This document shows positions 1-8,328 of a stretch of 36,841 nucleotides of DNA, in pieces (the first letter of the stretch is position 1; every line of letters starts with the position of its first letter). The notes below the pieces were generated by a model. That model was not told where the DNA came from, made no database searches, and saw only the letters and a list, made by a program, of their open reading frames with translations. This DNA is from Actinomycetes bacterium. GTDB taxonomy: Bacteria; Actinomycetota; Actinomycetes; JAHEKZ01. A program made the position numbers and the translations under genes. The stretch covers positions 1 through 36,841 of the forward strand of contig JAJAYZ010000090.1 of the NCBI GenBank assembly GCA_027118455.1, in the 5' to 3' direction.

Positions 1-183
1 AACGAGAACCTCACAGCATGAGTACCGAATCGATGGACGGTGGTCGCTGTCGCCGCTACTCATCTGCGCTACTCAACTGCCTACCAACGAGCGCTGTCAC
101 CGTGAACCAACTCGACCAGAACCCACGCTAGACCAAGGGTCGGACAACCACCGAAGAGCTTATCCAGACGCGGTGCAGAACTC
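1..183. other. Non-coding left edge with short repeats
   Basis: No convincing gene is seen in these bases, which lie downstream of the fbiB stop. The stretch holds a 13-base tandem repeat (54-66 and 67-79, one mismatch) and an inverted repeat ATGAGTA / TACTCAT at 18-24 and 57-63 with a 32-base loop. A 37-codon open frame from 18 to 131 has no ribosome-binding site or recognisable product, so it is not called. Confidence 0.5.
54..79. repeat. 13-base imperfect tandem repeat
   Basis: Two adjacent copies of CGCTACTCATCTG-like sequence, at 54-66 and 67-79, differ at one base (T63 versus A76). The first copy also forms the right arm of the inverted repeat with 18-24. The repeat lies about 100 bases beyond the fbiB stop. 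It could be part of a transcript-end structure or a chance duplication; function is unknown. Confidence 0.6.
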
Positions 184-1461
184 CTATCGCTCCGCGAGGA
201 AGTCGCCGGGCTCACGCGACACGCGGGCAGTTGACGCTGTTGCTGCATAGCCGATGGCGACTGCTCCCATCGGCTGCCAGTTCGTTGGCAGGTCGAGTAC
301 TTCGCGCGCGACGTCACAGCAGAAGAGTGTCGACGAGACCCATGCCGACCCAACTCCTCGCGCCGCCAACGACACTAAGAAGTTCTCGATTCCCGCTCCC
401 ATGGCGAGCAGGAACATCGCCTGCTCTGCCGTGGTGCGTCTGGCATCGGGGTAAACGTGGGAGCCGTCATTGACGAGGCAGGGCACCACAAGCGACGGAG
501 CCGTACGCAACACATCACCCCTGGCGATGCGCCGTCCAATGGACACCTCATCGACTCCATCAGCCCGCAGATCCGCCCGCCACTGCACAGCCATCGCGTT
601 GAGTAGCCCGGTTCGGCGCTGATCGGAGACGAGCACGAACCGCCACGGTGTGGTGTGGTGCGGTGCTGGTGCGGTGATCGCATCGGCCACTGCAGCGGTG
701 ACGACTTCGCGCGGAACTACCGCATCGGTGAACGAGCGAACGGTGCGACGCGAACGCACCACATCAAGCGAGCCAAGCGGGAACAGGTCTTCGCCGCGGG
801 GGCGCACAATCGCACGTGCACCGGGCCCATCAGCCTCCTGAACGAGGTGACCCAGCCCGCGCACGACGGCGACCGGCGTCCCCGCAGCCTTCCCCATGAC
901 GAGCTCGGCAGCAGCGGCGATCTCGTCGGCAACGGCCGGCACCGTCACTTCCAGCATCCTCCCGTGCATGTCGGGCGTGCCCCGGAGGTCCTGGAGTGGG
1001 GTGACGCCCGCGGCACCGATCGCGATGTCGGTCTGGCCGAGACGCCACGGACGTCCGGCGGTGTCGGTGACGATCACGCCAAGCGGGCAACCAACGGCTG
1101 CTTGAAGCGACACACGCAGTGCCCGCGCCGACGCGTCAGGATCTTCAGGCAAGAGCACTATCGATCCTGCCGCGACGTTGCTGGCGTCGACACCGGCCGC
1201 CGCGAGTACGAGGCCATGCCGCGTCTCGACGATCGTGAGGCCGTCGCGCTCGGCGACGATGCGCACGGTCTCTCCGACGACGACGTCATCGCGGTCGCCT
1301 GCGACCACTCGCCCTTCGGCCTTGCTCACCGCCTTGCTCGACACCACCACGATGTCGCCGTCCTGCAGCCCCGCATGGGACGAGACGATCAGCGCTGCAA
1401 GGTCTTGGCCCGTTGTGATCTCCGGCAGCCCCTCGAGTGCGACGACGTGGAAACTGCCCAT
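184..1461 (-). CDS. fbiB: Coenzyme F420:L-glutamate ligase / DH-F420-0 reductase, FbiB
   Basis: This 425-residue protein adds glutamates to F420-0 and, through a fused flavin domain, reduces the dehydro precursor, completing coenzyme F420 in the cytoplasm. Residues 1-230 are the CofE-type gamma-glutamyl ligase: visible family motifs are SSKAVSKAEGR (41-51), RHGLVLAAAG (81-90) and the VTDTAGRPWR / TDIAIG stretch (131-149). Residues 235-425 are the nitroreductase-like FMN domain, opening with VRSRRTVRSF. The two-domain fusion is the actinobacterial form and the length is close to the mycobacterial protein (about 448). The frame is open further upstream, but ATG at 1461 follows the fbiA stop by 5 bases and starts the conserved domain, so it is preferred. 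Cotranscribed with fbiA. Confidence 0.95.
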   Translation of the reverse strand: MGSFHVVALEGLPEITTGQDLAALIVSSHAGLQDGDIVVVSSKAVSKAEGRVVAGDRDDVVVGETVRIVAERDGLTIVETRHGLVLAAAGVDASNVAAGSIVLLPEDPDASARALRVSLQAAVGCPLGVIVTDTAGRPWRLGQTDIAIGAAGVTPLQDLRGTPDMHGRMLEVTVPAVADEIAAAAELVMGKAAGTPVAVVRGLGHLVQEADGPGARAIVRPRGEDLFPLGSLDVVRSRRTVRSFTDAVVPREVVTAAVADAITAPAPHHTTPWRFVLVSDQRRTGLLNAMAVQWRADLRADGVDEVSIGRRIARGDVLRTAPSLVVPCLVNDGSHVYPDARRTTAEQAMFLLAMGAGIENFLVSLAARGVGSAWVSSTLFCCDVAREVLDLPTNWQPMGAVAIGYAATASTARVSREPGDFLAER

Positions 1462-1466
1462 GCGGC

Positions 1467-2450
1467 TCAGCGACGAAGCTCGATGGCGAGGTCGAGTGCA
1501 GCACCAGCAATCGCCGCAGCGTCTTCGATTGCGGTCATCAGTAGCGGCCGGGAGCGTTGGATGACTCCGGCAGGTGCCGACGTCGACGCATCCTCTTCGG
1601 CGACCAGCCAGCCATCGAGTAGACCTCCGGCGATGCGCGCGCCGTAGTGGCCAGCAACGGCGGCCGCCGAGGTACCGACACCGATGGCAGACAGGCATGC
1701 GTCTGCCATCCCACGAACGGGGGCGTCACCGATGATCGGCGAGACCCCGACTACAGGTGCGGCCGTCGAGCGCAGCGCGTCGCCGATACCTGCGATCTGA
1801 AGGATTGCCCCGATGCTGACGACCGGGTTCGACGGCGGAAGCAGCACCACGTCGGAGTCGCGCAACGCGTCTAGGACGGTCGCTGTCGGCTTGGCTTCAG
1901 CCGCACCGAGGTAGACGAACTCCTGGGCCGTGCGCTTGGCCTGCTCGCGCACCCACCACTCCTGGAAGTGCAACGCTTCACGTGCCCCGCTGTCGTCAAG
2001 CACGACCACATGGGTCTCGACCGGATCGTCGCTCATCGGCAGCAGTCGAACCCCAGGTTGCCAGCGGGTGCAAAGGGCGGCCGTGACGTCCGTGAGCGAC
2101 CAGCCGGCGCGCAGCATCTGGGTTCGCACGATGTGGGTGGCGATGTCGCGGTCGCCGAGGGTGAACCAGTCGGGCGGTACTTCGTACGCTGCCAGCTCGG
2201 TGCTGACATTGAACGTCTCATCCGCGCGCCCCCAGCCCTGCTCATCGTGGATACCTCCGCCAAGGGTGTACATCACCGTGTCCAGGTCGGGGCAGACCCG
2301 GAGGCCGAACAGGGTGATGTCGTCGGCAGTGTTGCCGATCACCGTGATGTCGGCACCGGCCCAAGTGTCCGCGCGCGTCCGCAAGTGTTCTCGGAGACCC
2401 CGCAGAAAGCGGGCGCCACCGATGCCCCCTGTCAGGGCGGTGATTCGCAT
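1467..2450 (-). CDS. fbiA: 2-phospho-L-lactate / phosphoenolpyruvate transferase, FbiA (CofD)
   Basis: FbiA transfers the phospholactyl-type moiety (in actinobacteria from the phosphoenolpyruvyl-GDP adduct) onto the deazaflavin Fo, giving (dehydro)F420-0. The 327-residue protein is full length for the CofD family. Visible motifs are the N-terminal GGIGGARFL loop (residues 8-16), NTADD (40-44) followed by GLRVCPDLDT, and GDRD in the middle region. It is the first gene of the fbiA-fbiB pair. Only 15 bases separate its ATG from the GTG of the divergent methyltransferase, so each promoter must lie within, or directly abut, the other gene. A CAAGAT hexamer sits 6 bases before the ATG on the minus strand and could be the -10 box of a leaderless transcript (inference). 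Confidence 0.95.
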   Translation of the reverse strand: MRITALTGGIGGARFLRGLREHLRTRADTWAGADITVIGNTADDITLFGLRVCPDLDTVMYTLGGGIHDEQGWGRADETFNVSTELAAYEVPPDWFTLGDRDIATHIVRTQMLRAGWSLTDVTAALCTRWQPGVRLLPMSDDPVETHVVVLDDSGAREALHFQEWWVREQAKRTAQEFVYLGAAEAKPTATVLDALRDSDVVLLPPSNPVVSIGAILQIAGIGDALRSTAAPVVGVSPIIGDAPVRGMADACLSAIGVGTSAAAVAGHYGARIAGGLLDGWLVAEEDASTSAPAGVIQRSRPLLMTAIEDAAAIAGAALDLAIELRR

Positions 2451-2465
2451 GGCAGCATCTTGTCA

Positions 2466-3323
2466 GTGAGCAGACCTGCGGATCTCTCGGCCCTGGCTCA
2501 GTGCTGGACCGACGCTTTGGCGGCGTGGGCTATCCCGCCGCACATTGTGGACGCCGCAACGCGCGATCCTTGGATGCTGCCGGTCCTATGCTTTTCTGGC
2601 CGCGCTGATCGAGCGGTAAATGATCCAGCTGGTGTCTCGTTCGAACGGGCCGCCGAGGCCCTCCGGGAAAATCCTGGCTCCGTCCTCGACGTCGGTGCAG
2701 GGGCAGGTGCGGCTTCGCTTCCCTTGGCTGCCTGGGCGACGACGATCACCGCCGTCGACGGCAAGGCCCCGATGCTGGAGGCATTTGCCGAGCGCGCAGC
2801 CGCTGCAGGAGTCGATCACCGCGAGGTTCTTGGCAGCTGGCCTGCCGCCGCGGCTGACGTCGTCCCGCATGACGTCGTGGTGGTGCATCACGTTGTCTAC
2901 AACGTGGCCGACATCGTGCCCTTTCTCGGCGCGCTTGACGCCAAGGCGAAGCGCCGCGTGGTTCTCGAACTGCCGCCGCACCACCCGCTCTCGTGGATGA
3001 ACCCGCTCTGGAAACAGTTCCATGGCGTCGATCGGCCCGTAGTCCCGATCGCCGGTGACCTCGTGGAGATCCTTGGCGCCATGGACGTTGCCGACCTGCG
3101 TACGGACTACTGGCAACAGTTTGACCCCGCCGCCGCTGATGGCTCCGACAGCGAATCGCTCGATGAACGCTCAGCGCTGGTGGCGCAGCGGCTCTGCCTG
3201 AGCGAGGCGCGTGAACCAGACGTTGCTGCTGCGCTGACCGACATCGACCCCGGCTACCACCGTGACGTCGTCACGATCAGCTGGACGCCGGGATCAGCAT
3301 CTCGAAACGGCACCCACCGCTGA
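2466..3323 (+). CDS. Class I SAM-dependent methyltransferase, substrate unknown
   Basis: This 285-residue cytosolic protein has a Rossmann-type methyltransferase core: motif [10 protein letters not shown] at residues 73-81, an acidic TAVDGK strand end at 95-100, and a post-motif region [11 protein letters not shown]. The substrate cannot be read from the sequence. The open frame reaches back to 1968 across fbiA on the other strand, but GTG at 2466 leaves a 15-base gap to the divergent fbiA start and gives a normal N-terminus, so that start is chosen. Its 3' end overlaps the 3' end of the convergent histidine kinase by 47 bases. Its place between fbiA and the two-component pair is suggestive, but nothing in the sequence ties it to F420 chemistry. 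Confidence 0.8.
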   Translation: MSRPADLSALAQCWTDALAAWAIPPHIVDAATRDPWMLPVLCFSGRADRAVNDPAGVSFERAAEALRENPGSVLDVGAGAGAASLPLAAWATTITAVDGKAPMLEAFAERAAAAGVDHREVLGSWPAAAADVVPHDVVVVHHVVYNVADIVPFLGALDAKAKRRVVLELPPHHPLSWMNPLWKQFHGVDRPVVPIAGDLVEILGAMDVADLRTDYWQQFDPAAADGSDSESLDERSALVAQRLCLSEAREPDVAAALTDIDPGYHRDVVTISWTPGSASRNGTHR

Positions 3324-4293
3324 CGTTCTGGACGCCGACGGCTCCGCCATGGGCGGTGACGATTCCCTCAACGATGGCCAGCCCCAGACCGGCGCCGCCA
3401 TCTGGATCCGGTGTCCTTGCCTGGTCGCCGCGGAAGCCAGCCTCGAAGACGCGGGCGAGGTCTGCGTCAGAGATACCCCCACACGCGTCGGTCACGGTGA
3501 CTCTTGCGGTGCCGCTGACGACCGACGCCGCCACCTGCACCGTGCCGTCATGAGGGGTGTGGCGAATGGCATTGCTGACCAAGTTGGCGATCGCCCGACG
3601 CAGTTCGCGCTCGTCGGCATTGACCATGTCCACGCCTATCACCTCCGCCTGCGCGGTGATGTGCACGCCGCGGGAAGCAGCCAAAGGGGCAGCGGCCGCG
3701 ACCACGTCACCCACAACGTCAGCGAGTGAGATTTGCTCGCGCACCAGGCGTAGCGCGCCAGCGTTGATGCGTGAGAGTTCGAACAGGTCGTCGACCATCG
3801 CGGTGAGACGGTCCACCTCGGTGCGCATCTGGCGGTGGTAACGGTCGGGGTCTGGGGCAACGCCGTCCTCGAGCGCTTCGGTCATCGCACGCATTCCGGC
3901 AAGCGGGGTCCGGAGGTCGTGCGAGACCCACGCCACCAGCTCGCGTCGAGTCCGCTCGGCCTCCTCCGCTCGGGCGCGCTCCTCGGCGAGATCGCGCGAG
4001 TGCTTCTCAATCTGGTCGACCCGTCGTGCCAGGAGTAGCCCGATGCCAACAGCGACGACACCGGCGGCGGCGCAAACCACCAGGACGACGCCGAGGTCAT
4101 GGGAGGAGAGGAACATCCGCTGAGCGGTGGCCACGACACCGACCACTACTGCGACAACTGCAGTCACTGGCGCGAGCCAGGCCAGAGTGCGGGCCGAACG
4201 ACGTCCGAGCAAGTGCAGGAGCACCAGACCGACCGCGCCGACGATGGTGCTGCTGAGGACGGCGGTCAGCGTCACCGCAGCCCACGGGTTCAC
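3277..4293 (-). CDS. Membrane sensor histidine kinase
   Basis: This 338-residue two-component sensor partners the OmpR-type regulator just upstream. Three hydrophobic segments fill roughly residues 5-28, 38-58 and 67-89 with very short connecting loops, so there is no sizeable extracellular sensor domain. A charged coiled-coil-like linker (about 90-118) leads to the dimerisation domain with the phospho-acceptor His125 in SHDLRTPL. The ATPase domain shows the N box [10 protein letters not shown], a variant D/G1 box (DACGGI instead of the usual DTGxGI) and a GAGLGLAI G2 box. GTG at 4293 overlaps the regulator stop as GTGA, which fixes the start; the frame could extend to 4335. It probably senses something in or near the membrane. 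The ligand is unknown. Confidence 0.9.
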   Translation of the reverse strand: MNPWAAVTLTAVLSSTIVGAVGLVLLHLLGRRSARTLAWLAPVTAVVAVVVGVVATAQRMFLSSHDLGVVLVVCAAAGVVAVGIGLLLARRVDQIEKHSRDLAEERARAEEAERTRRELVAWVSHDLRTPLAGMRAMTEALEDGVAPDPDRYHRQMRTEVDRLTAMVDDLFELSRINAGALRLVREQISLADVVGDVVAAAAPLAASRGVHITAQAEVIGVDMVNADERELRRAIANLVSNAIRHTPHDGTVQVAASVVSGTARVTVTDACGGISDADLARVFEAGFRGDQARTPDPDGGAGLGLAIVEGIVTAHGGAVGVQNVSGGCRFEMLIPASS

Positions 4294-5063
4294 GGTGTTG
4301 CCTCCACGCGGTCCCAGCGGTAGCCAACGCCCCATATGGTCACCAGACGGACAGGAGTGGTGGGCAGCGGCTCGACCTTTTCGCGCAGCCTTCTGACGTG
4401 CACCGTCACGGTGGATTGGTCGCCGAACGACCAGCCCCAGACTTTCTCCATCAGCTCAGCTCTGGTGAAGGCGCGCGCCGGGTTCGCCAGGAGGAATGCC
4501 AGCAGGTCGAACTCACGGCTCGTCAGTGGGAGGGGCTCTCCTGCCCTTGCGGCAGTGTGTGCGGTGGTGTCGAGAACGAGGTCGCCGTCCCGGAGCACCG
4601 GGCCCTGATGAATCGCTCCTGGATCAGCTGGCTCGCGAGCAGCTCGGCGTAGTACCGACTGCACGCGCAACACCAGCTCGCGAGGGCTGAACGGCTTGGT
4701 GACGTAGTCGTCTGCACCGACTTCGAGCCCAAGCACTCGGTCGACCTCGTCGCCGAGTGCGGTGAGCATGATCACGGGAGTGTCAGAGCTCGTGCGGATC
4801 CGCCGGCAGACCTCCAACCCGTCGAGGTCTGGAAGCATCAGGTCGAGGACCACCAGATCAGGAGACTCAGTGGTGAATGCAGTCAGTGCTGAAGCTCCGT
4901 CTGGGGCGTGCACAGCGCGCATTCCAGCCCGCTCGAGGTACGTGACCACAACTTCGGCAACCGTTCGGTCGTCGTCGACCACGAGCACGGTTGCTGGCGC
5001 GGTCGCAGGGCCGCTTGCTCGACCGGAGGTACCTGGCAAGGCCGAGTGGGAGGGGGTGCTCAC
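4290..5063 (-). CDS. OmpR/PhoB-family response regulator
   Basis: This 257-residue DNA-binding regulator pairs with the downstream histidine kinase. An unusual 25-residue Ser/Pro/Ala-rich leader precedes the receiver domain (VLVVDDD at 26-32, phospho-acceptor Asp74 in VVLDLMLP, conserved Lys in YVTKPF). The C-terminal winged helix carries the family stretch [13 protein letters not shown] and ends [10 protein letters not shown]. The GTG at 5063 is the first reasonable start; the open frame continues far upstream through fbiC in antisense and is ignored. It is transcribed divergently from fbiC, and the shared 150-base region with three 9-base repeats is the obvious candidate for its binding. 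Control of fbiC is inference only. Confidence 0.9.
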   Translation of the reverse strand: MSTPSHSALPGTSGRASGPATAPATVLVVDDDRTVAEVVVTYLERAGMRAVHAPDGASALTAFTTESPDLVVLDLMLPDLDGLEVCRRIRTSSDTPVIMLTALGDEVDRVLGLEVGADDYVTKPFSPRELVLRVQSVLRRAAREPADPGAIHQGPVLRDGDLVLDTTAHTAARAGEPLPLTSREFDLLAFLLANPARAFTRAELMEKVWGWSFGDQSTVTVHVRRLREKVEPLPTTPVRLVTIWGVGYRWDRVEATP

Positions 5064-5133
5064 GCCGCCAGCGTAAGTGCGCCGCACCCTGAGCACCTGC
5101 CCTCGGGGCGGCGTCCGAAGATCGTAAGAACCT

Positions 5134-5160
5134 CGTTGGCCCCGTTGGCCCCGTTGGCCC
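5134..5160. repeat. Three perfect 9-base tandem repeats between regulator and fbiC
   Basis: Three head-to-tail copies of CGTTGGCCC lie at 5134-5142, 5143-5151 and 5152-5160, followed by a partial copy. They sit midway between the divergent starts of the response regulator and fbiC. Iterated direct sites are typical of OmpR-family binding regions, though those usually have 10-11-base spacing; slippage-generated repeats are the alternative. Confidence 0.6.
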
Positions 5161-5201
5161 CGGTGGGACGGCAGTGACCGGACCATCCCCGAACGCTGAC
5201 G

Positions 5202-5207
5202 TACGCT
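5202..5207 (+). promoter_or_regulatory. Putative -10 box of leaderless fbiC transcript
   Basis: TACGCT (TANNNT type) lies 6 bases before the fbiC ATG at 5214, with no Shine-Dalgarno between. In actinobacteria this spacing places transcription start at or next to the start codon. The same hexamer stands before sahH and the YcaQ-like gene. Confidence 0.5.
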
Positions 5208-5213
5208 CGGCGG

Positions 5214-7802
5214 ATGCCCCCATCGCCGCCTGGCCCTTCGCCCACCGCGGCACAGACCAATCGGGCACTCCGCCGTGCCGTGCAGGGCAAAGAGCTCGAT
5301 GCGGGGGAGGCTGCAGCGCTGATGGCCGCCAGGGGCTGTGGGCTCGATGCCCTGTTGCTCCTCGCTGGCGGGCTGCGGGACCGCGGCCTCACTGACGCCG
5401 GACGCCCTGGCGTCATCACCTACTCCCGCAAGGTCTTCATCCCGCTCACCCGGCTCTGCCGCGACAGGTGCCACTACTGCACGTTCGTCGCAGCGCCCGG
5501 TGACCTCCCCGCGCCGTTCCTGTCACCTGATGAGGTGCTGGCCATCGCGCGGGCCGGAGCCGCCGAGGAGTGCAAGGAAGCGCTCTTCACCCTGGGGGAT
5601 CGGCCCGAGGAGCGTTGGCCCCAGGCCAGGGCCTGGTTGGCCGAAGCTGGGTACGCCAACACCATCGACTACGTCCGAGCGATGGCCGTTCTGGTGCTTG
5701 AGGAGACCGGGTTGCTGCCGCATCTGAACCCCGGAGTCATGACCTGGGACGAGCTGCTGCGTCTGAAGCCGGTCGCGCCGTCCATGGGGCTCATGCTCGA
5801 GACGACGAGTCAGAGGTTGTGGTCCGCGCCAGGGTCACCGCACCACGGGTCACCCGACAAGGAACCGGCGGTCCGGCTCGCAGTTCTGGAGAACGCTGGA
5901 CGACTGTCCGTCCCGTTCACGACCGGGGTTCTGGTAGGGATTGGCGAGACCCTCGTCGAGCGCGCTGAGACGGTGCTGGCCATTCGGTCGGCCCATCGAC
6001 GCCATGGCCATGTGCAGGAGGTCATCGTCCAGAACTTCAGGGCAAAGGCCGGAACCGCCATGGCCGGTGTCGAGGATGCGGGGTCTGATGACTTCCTGGC
6101 AACGGTCGCAGCTGCGCGCGTGCTCCTGGGGCCTTCCATGCGCCTTCAGGTTCCTCCCAACCTCTCCGACCCCGACGCGCTGCCGAGTCTGCTTGCCGCT
6201 GGGATCGACGACTGGGGAGGCGTCAGCCCGATAACTCCCGACCACGTCAACCCTGAGCGGCCTTGGCCACATCTGCAGACACTGGCCGACCAGACCGCCG
6301 CTAGTGGCTTCGTGCTGCGCGAGCGCCTCACCGTCCACCCTTCCTATGCACGCCGGGGTGAGCGCTGGGTCGACCCGCGTGTTCAACCCCACGTTGACGC
6401 GCTCGCTGACGATGGCGGCCTCGCCCATAACGGCGTTCGACCCCAAGGGATGCCGTGGCAGGAGCCCGATCGACTCGGGGACCTCGGCCGGGTCGACCTG
6501 CACCTGGCCATTGACTCCGAAGGTCGGCGCACAGTGGCGCGCAGCGATGTCGAAGAAGCCTTCGGCTCGTGGGACGACGTCGCAGCGGCTGCCAGCTCCC
6601 AGGCGCCGAGCCCGATTGCTTCTGACGTTCGCGACGCGCTCCGCGTCGCCGAACGTGATCCTGCGGCACTGTTGTTGCCCCAGAACGAGAGGCACGCGCT
6701 GGCGGTTCTGACCGCTCAAGGCGCTGAGCTCGACGTCGTGGCTGCACTCGCTGACGAGTTGCGTCGAGAGGTGGTGGGGGACGAGGTCACGTACGTCGTG
6801 AACCGCAACATCAACTTCACGAACATCTGCTACACCGGCTGCCGTTTCTGCGCGTTCGCCCAGCGTCGAACCGACGCCGACGCCTACTCTCTATCGATCG
6901 ACGAGGTGGTCGAGCGAGCCGTGGAGGCCTGGGATCTCGGCGCTACCGAGGTCTGTCTCCAGGGTGGCATCGACCCGCAGATCCCGGCGACCCACTACGT
7001 CGATCTCGTGCGGGCAATCACGACTGCGCTTCCCGAGATGCACGTGCATGCCTTCAGCCCGATGGAGATCGCGACCGGCGCCGCTCATGACGGTTCGTCC
7101 ATTCCGGACTTCTTGGCTGCGCTCCAAGAAGCGGGGCTCGGGTCGCTGCCCGGAACGGCGGCGGAGATCCTCGACGACGACGTCCGCTGGCTTCTGACGA
7201 AGGGGAAACTACCGACCTCGACCTGGGTCGAGGTCGTTGAGTCCGCGCACTGGCTCGGGCTGCCCACCAGCAGCACGATGATGTTCGGGCATGTTGATCG
7301 CCCCGACCACTGGCTCACCCACCTTCGGGTGTTGGCGGCCGTTCAGGACAACGCGATGACGCATGGGCACGCTGGTTTCACCGAGTTCGTGCCGCTGCCG
7401 TACGTGCATCGGTCTGCGCCGCTGTATCTGGCTGGCATCGGACGCGCTGGTCCGACTTCGGCGGAGACCAGGGCCGTGCATGCCGCAGCCCGGCTGCTTC
7501 TGCACGAACGCATCGACCACATCCAGGTTTCGTGGGTCAAGCTGGGTGCTTCTGGGGCGCAGACGATGCTCAGGTCGGGGGCCGACGACCTGGGCGGGAC
7601 GCTCATGGAGGAGACGATCAGCCGGATGGCCGGAAGTGCCAACGGGTCGGCAACTCCGGTCGCCGAGTTAGTTTCCTGGGCTGCCGAAGTCGGACGCCCG
7701 GCTCGGCAGCGGACGACAACCTACGGTCCGGTCTCGCAAGAAAGGTCCGAACGGTCCACCGACACCGGAGGTGTCCTTCCCAAGCCGTCCCTAGCGCGCT
7801 GA
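5214..7802 (+). CDS. fbiC: FO synthase, FbiC (CofG-CofH fusion)
   Basis: This fused double radical-SAM enzyme makes 7,8-didemethyl-8-hydroxy-5-deazariboflavin (Fo), the F420 chromophore, from tyrosine and the ribityl-diaminouracil intermediate of riboflavin synthesis. The N-terminal CofG half carries its CX3CX2C iron-sulfur motif at Cys82, Cys86 and Cys89 (LCRDRCHYC). The CofH half has a second one at Cys539, Cys543 and Cys546 (CYTGCRFC). The 862 residues match the mycobacterial enzyme (856). The fusion is the actinobacterial form. ATG at 5214 is supported by the TACGCT box 6 bases upstream. It is divergent from the two-component operon and shares the locus with fbiA and fbiB, giving three of the four F420 steps here. 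Confidence 0.96.
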   Translation: MPPSPPGPSPTAAQTNRALRRAVQGKELDAGEAAALMAARGCGLDALLLLAGGLRDRGLTDAGRPGVITYSRKVFIPLTRLCRDRCHYCTFVAAPGDLPAPFLSPDEVLAIARAGAAEECKEALFTLGDRPEERWPQARAWLAEAGYANTIDYVRAMAVLVLEETGLLPHLNPGVMTWDELLRLKPVAPSMGLMLETTSQRLWSAPGSPHHGSPDKEPAVRLAVLENAGRLSVPFTTGVLVGIGETLVERAETVLAIRSAHRRHGHVQEVIVQNFRAKAGTAMAGVEDAGSDDFLATVAAARVLLGPSMRLQVPPNLSDPDALPSLLAAGIDDWGGVSPITPDHVNPERPWPHLQTLADQTAASGFVLRERLTVHPSYARRGERWVDPRVQPHVDALADDGGLAHNGVRPQGMPWQEPDRLGDLGRVDLHLAIDSEGRRTVARSDVEEAFGSWDDVAAAASSQAPSPIASDVRDALRVAERDPAALLLPQNERHALAVLTAQGAELDVVAALADELRREVVGDEVTYVVNRNINFTNICYTGCRFCAFAQRRTDADAYSLSIDEVVERAVEAWDLGATEVCLQGGIDPQIPATHYVDLVRAITTALPEMHVHAFSPMEIATGAAHDGSSIPDFLAALQEAGLGSLPGTAAEILDDDVRWLLTKGKLPTSTWVEVVESAHWLGLPTSSTMMFGHVDRPDHWLTHLRVLAAVQDNAMTHGHAGFTEFVPLPYVHRSAPLYLAGIGRAGPTSAETRAVHAAARLLLHERIDHIQVSWVKLGASGAQTMLRSGADDLGGTLMEETISRMAGSANGSATPVAELVSWAAEVGRPARQRTTTYGPVSQERSERSTDTGGVLPKPSLAR

Positions 7803-7817
7803 CCTGCGACGATGCCG

Positions 7818-7851
7818 CGAAGGCCAGTGCCTTCGGTGACGGCTCGGTCAC
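7818..7851 (+). terminator. Double hairpin after fbiC
   Basis: A perfect 7-bp stem CGAAGGC/GCCTTCG with loop CAGT (7818-7835) is followed directly by a 5-bp stem GTGAC/GTCAC with a 6-base loop (7836-7851). There is no U-tract, as is common for actinobacterial terminators. It begins 16 bases past the fbiC stop and precedes the whiB promoter. Confidence 0.45.
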
Positions 7852-7891
7852 ACTGCGTGTCGTTCTCGTGGAACGAATAGCAGAGAAAGTG

Positions 7892-7921
7892 TTGACAGGA
7901 GGGCAACGACACCCCTGTAAT
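7892..7921 (+). promoter_or_regulatory. Sigma70-like promoter of whiB
   Basis: TTGACA (7892-7897, perfect -35) is separated by 18 bases from TGTAAT (7916-7921, five of six to TATAAT). This is the best canonical promoter in the window. Transcription would start near 7928, giving a roughly 55-base leader to the GTG at 7983, or a transcript beginning at the in-frame ATG at 7929. Confidence 0.75.
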
Positions 7922-7982
7922 TCCACGCATGTCGTTCGACCAGCCCGTGGCCGGACGACACCCGTTGGGTCGAGGAGGAACG

Positions 7983-8240
7983 GTGACCGAGGCCATCAGT
8001 CTGATGGAAGAGCAAGATCCTGAGCTGTGGTGGCAGGAGCGAGCGCTGTGTGCGCAGACCGACCCGGAGGCTTTCTTCCCGGAGAAGGGTGGGTCGACCC
8101 GCGAGGCGAAGAAGGTGTGCCTCGGCTGTGACGTGCGTGGCGACTGCCTGGAGTACGCGTTGGGCCACGATGAGCGCTTTGGAATCTGGGGTGGCCTCTC
8201 CGAGCGCGAGCGCCGGCGGCTCAAGAAAGAAGCGGTGTAG
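7983..8240 (+). CDS. whiB: WhiB-family iron-sulfur transcription factor (WhiB/WhiB2 type)
   Basis: This 85-residue protein belongs to the Wbl family, whose members bind a redox- and NO-sensitive [4Fe-4S] cluster and act with the primary sigma factor; the WhiB/WhiB2 branch controls septation. The four cluster cysteines are Cys23, Cys46, Cys49 and Cys55. The GIWGG turn (67-71) and the basic tail SERERRRLKK follow. It closely resembles Streptomyces WhiB from memory, and whiB2 lies beside fbiA in mycobacteria too. GTG at 7983 has a strong Shine-Dalgarno (GAGGAGGA, 7972-7979) and gives the normal family length. An in-frame ATG at 7929 would add 18 residues and sits at the predicted transcription start, so a longer leaderless form is possible. 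Confidence 0.95.
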   Translation: MTEAISLMEEQDPELWWQERALCAQTDPEAFFPEKGGSTREAKKVCLGCDVRGDCLEYALGHDERFGIWGGLSERERRRLKKEAV

Positions 8241-8252
8241 CCAGAGCCCCCG

Positions 8253-8272
8253 CCTGGCCCGCTCACGCCAGG
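8253..8272 (+). terminator. Weak hairpin after whiB
   Basis: CCTGG (8253-8257) and CCAGG (8268-8272) form a 5-bp stem with a 10-base loop shortly after the whiB stop. There is no U-tract. It may attenuate read-through into the glycosyltransferase gene or be chance. Confidence 0.25.
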
Positions 8273-8328
8273 TCGTCGCACCGCGGTGCTGCCGATCGGC
8301 TGACGGCACGTAGGGTGGGACGCCGACC

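Noticed and set aside
18..131. Short plus-strand open frame of 37 codons at the left edge
   Set aside because: It has no Shine-Dalgarno or -10 box, overlaps a tandem repeat and an inverted repeat, and the product resembles nothing I know.
655..1647. 330-codon plus-strand open frame across fbiB and fbiA
   Set aside because: It is antisense to two clearly recognised genes; long shadow frames are expected at this GC content and its composition is His/Arg-rich nonsense.
5134..5160. Repeat array considered as a CRISPR remnant
   Set aside because: Nine-base units without spacers do not form a CRISPR array and no cas genes are present.
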